A stretch of DNA of 61,461 nt from a virus. A program made the translations under genes and the position numbers. This document shows positions 59,943 to 61,461 of the stretch, piece after piece; position 1 is the stretch's first letter, and each line of letters begins with the position of its first letter. Under the pieces are notes generated by a model. That model ran no database searches and had not been told where the DNA came from. It worked only from the letters and a program-made list of their open reading frames with translations. The stretch is taken from IMG/VR virus record IMGVR_UViG_3300026120_000001, positions 1 through 61,461 of that record; one strand, given 5' to 3'.

Positions 59943-59971
59943 AATATAGTCCAAATAAAAAGAGAAGTCAA
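59943..59971 (-). promoter_or_regulatory. Sigma70-like late promoter, TTGACTTCTC type
   Basis: On the minus strand, TTGACT (59966-59971), TCTC next, 17-base spacer, TATATT (59943-59948). It overlaps the end of the upstream gene and drives the ejection-protein and lysis genes. A leader with AAAGGT follows before the ATG at 59915. Confidence 0.78.
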
Positions 59972-60426
59972 TTTATTATCAACCAACCCAATTGAGTAGC
60001 CATAAATGTATATGATTCATATTGGATGTTAAAAGAATAAGAAGAAGATCCCTCAACATTATCTGATGAATTAACAATAACATTATTTGAAGATGAATCT
60101 AATTTCTTTATAGAAATATTTTTACCTTCATTATATTGAGTTTTTGGTAATGTTATTGTTATATTTGATGTAGTACAATCAACCAACACAACATCAACCA
60201 CAGAATCTACTTTATAGTCTTCGTTCTTTGATAAATACAATTTCTTTTTATTTTTATCCAACAAATCAGACAATTGTTCTTTAAAATCAAAGAATTCTTT
60301 GACATTAACTAAGTCTTTTTTTATTTTATTGAATTGATTCCACAACTGAGTTATACTATAGGAATTTCCTTTAGCAACAGATTCTGGATCATTTTTTGAT
60401 ACTGTAAAAGGTTTGTTGTTAATCAT
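59968..60426 (-). CDS. Fibre-tip or tail-associated protein
   Basis: 152 residues. The first 80 are helical and charged (SITQLWNQFNKIKKDLV, FFDFKEQLSDLLDKNKK); the rest is beta-rich with DCTTSNITITLPKTQYNEG and a C-terminal TFMATQLGWLIIN, the pattern of many fibre C-termini. One base from the preceding fibre-like gene; may be a separate chain of the same fibre. Confidence 0.62.
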   Translation of the reverse strand: MINNKPFTVSKNDPESVAKGNSYSITQLWNQFNKIKKDLVNVKEFFDFKEQLSDLLDKNKKKLYLSKNEDYKVDSVVDVVLVDCTTSNITITLPKTQYNEGKNISIKKLDSSSNNVIVNSSDNVEGSSSYSFNIQYESYTFMATQLGWLIIN

Positions 60427-60427
60427 A

Positions 60428-61461
60428 TTAGAACCAAGGTAATGTAGAATCGCCGTTGTTTTGAACCATATCTTTAAACAGATAATTCAGGGCACCAGAT
60501 GATATTGTTGAATTGTATCCCCTTATATCTGCATAAGATTTATTAATACCAGTAGCAGAAACAACAAGGGTTCCACTTTCAGTCAATCCAGTGGCATAAT
60601 ACATATTCCAAGTTTCCGGTGCATCATAATCAGATTCATACTGTGTTAAAGACAGAGTGGTTCCACCAATAGAAACCTCTGGTGTTGATGTACACCATAT
60701 AAGAAAAGTTCCAGAATTCAAGACCACAGTACCCAAAGACTTACTTTCTCCTACTGGTACAATAAAAGAACTATTTTCCTTACTATCTGGCCCAGTCGTG
60801 GCTGTGTAATCAGAGTCTGGACTAACATCTGATATTATAGTAATTGCATCCTCAGATGTTTCACAATCACCATCGTCTGTTATTACTGTTATATTATATG
60901 TTCCAACTGATATATTTTCGTTTAGTATTACCTTTATTTCTGTATCGGACCAAGAGACAACATTGCAACAATATCCACCAATAACAACCCCACTTTCATT
61001 GTGAGTTATTCCAAAATTCAATCCGGTGATTGTTACTATGGTTCCAATTGATGTCGGTGTGCTTACTGTTGATATTGATGGTGGTGTGTTTGAGGAAACA
61101 AGAGTTAATGAATTGGTTCCAACCACGCTCTCCCCGTCACCGCGTGCAACCGTTATGCTGTACTCCCCCGCTGGCGTACCACCCGGCACCTCAATGGTAG
61201 CCGTCAAGCCGGTTGCATCACCTGTCTCACTGGTAGGCGTGAGTGCAATCGCAGCGGCACTATCGTCGTACACGCGCATCGAGTAGCTCGCGTCGCCAGC
61301 ATCGATGCCGGTGGTGGTAACCTTAAAACTCTGCCCAGCTTGGAGCTGGTAGAGCGGGTTGTCGCTGGTGTTGGTGATTGCTGTGATGGTAGGTTTTGAT
61401 TTTGTCAAAACAAACTGATTGCCAAAAAGCTGTATGTTGACAGTTGTTGACTCTCCGGTGT
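60428..61461 (-). CDS. IPT/TIG-domain adhesin or fibre protein, 5' end outside the window
   Basis: At least 344 residues; the frame stays open to the window edge (TGESTTVNIQLFGNQFV precedes the TTG at 61408), so the gene starts outside. It contains immunoglobulin-like repeats: one of the type QSFKVTTTGIDAGDASYSMRVY, another with ITGLNFGITHNESGVVIGG typical of IPT/TIG. DNA encoding the first part (about 61130-61461) is clearly richer in G and C than the rest, which suggests exchange of modules. Ends with LFKDMVQNNGDSTLPWF. Confidence 0.75.
   Translation of the reverse strand, partial: TGESTTVNIQLFGNQFVLTKSKPTITAITNTSDNPLYQLQAGQSFKVTTTGIDAGDASYSMRVYDDSAAAIALTPTSETGDATGLTATIEVPGGTPAGEYSITVARGDGESVVGTNSLTLVSSNTPPSISTVSTPTSIGTIVTITGLNFGITHNESGVVIGGYCCNVVSWSDTEIKVILNENISVGTYNITVITDDGDCETSEDAITIISDVSPDSDYTATTGPDSKENSSFIVPVGESKSLGTVVLNSGTFLIWCTSTPEVSIGGTTLSLTQYESDYDAPETWNMYYATGLTESGTLVVSATGINKSYADIRGYNSTISSGALNYLFKDMVQNNGDSTLPWF

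Noticed and set aside
1-61461. Temperate lifestyle
   Set aside because: No integrase, excisionase, CI-like repressor or attachment site adjoining the tRNA genes was seen; the tRNAs are complete and clustered as in lytic phages.

Overview
The window is most of the genome of a lytic, podovirus-like tailed bacteriophage. It is AT-rich with tightly packed, overlapping genes, and it carries portal, scaffold, N4-gp56-like capsid, terminase, tail-nozzle-like and ejection-type proteins but no tape measure, contractile sheath or integrase. Both ends of the window cut genes, so it is not the whole chromosome. Strong AGGAG-type ribosome sites, bacterial sigma70-like promoters, tRNAs with encoded CCA and one lipoprotein signal suggest a bacterial, probably Gram-negative host. 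No phage RNA polymerase is visible here, so host polymerase is probably used.

Layout. 1-18.2 kb (minus strand): glycosyltransferase, tail fibre, nozzle, adaptor, capsid, scaffold, portal, large terminase, small terminase candidate, a permuted-papain-like protein, three tRNAs (Gln, Asn, Thr), a sulfotransferase-like protein and an HExxH protein. 18.2-19.4 kb: a mostly non-coding divergent control region. 18.6-46.1 kb (plus strand): small early genes, a heptad-repeat protein, tRNA-Arg, an amidoligase/ATP-grasp/glutamine-amidotransferase cassette (22.6-29.1 kb), a recombination and replication module (PD-(D/E)XK nuclease, RecA-like ATPase, SSB-like protein, family-B DNA polymerase, AEP-primase/helicase fusion, resolvase-like nuclease), a compositionally distinct island with a radical-SAM enzyme (33.2-35.9 kb), and a nucleotide module (class II ribonucleotide reductase, dUTPase, a dATP/dGTP diphosphohydrolase-type protein, 5'-nucleotidase, possible ThyX-like protein). 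A terminator at 46.08 kb separates this from the converging minus block 46.1-61.5 kb: lysis genes (amidase, holin candidate), a 2438-residue polyvalent virion protein, further ejection-type proteins and the 3' part of a second fibre or adhesin gene.

The most unusual content is the 22.6-29.1 kb cassette. It has two different glutamine-synthetase-fold amidoligases, an ATP-grasp ligase, a class II glutamine amidotransferase, a gamma-glutamylcyclotransferase-like protein, and a second amidotransferase-like protein that has lost its catalytic cysteine. It looks like a complete peptide or amide-bond modification pathway with an unknown substrate. Also notable are the giant virion protein, which combines a lytic transglycosylase, a kinase-like segment and an HExxH motif; a family of TTKACTTCTC promoters, two of which would give leaderless transcripts; and exact repeats that link separate accessory regions.
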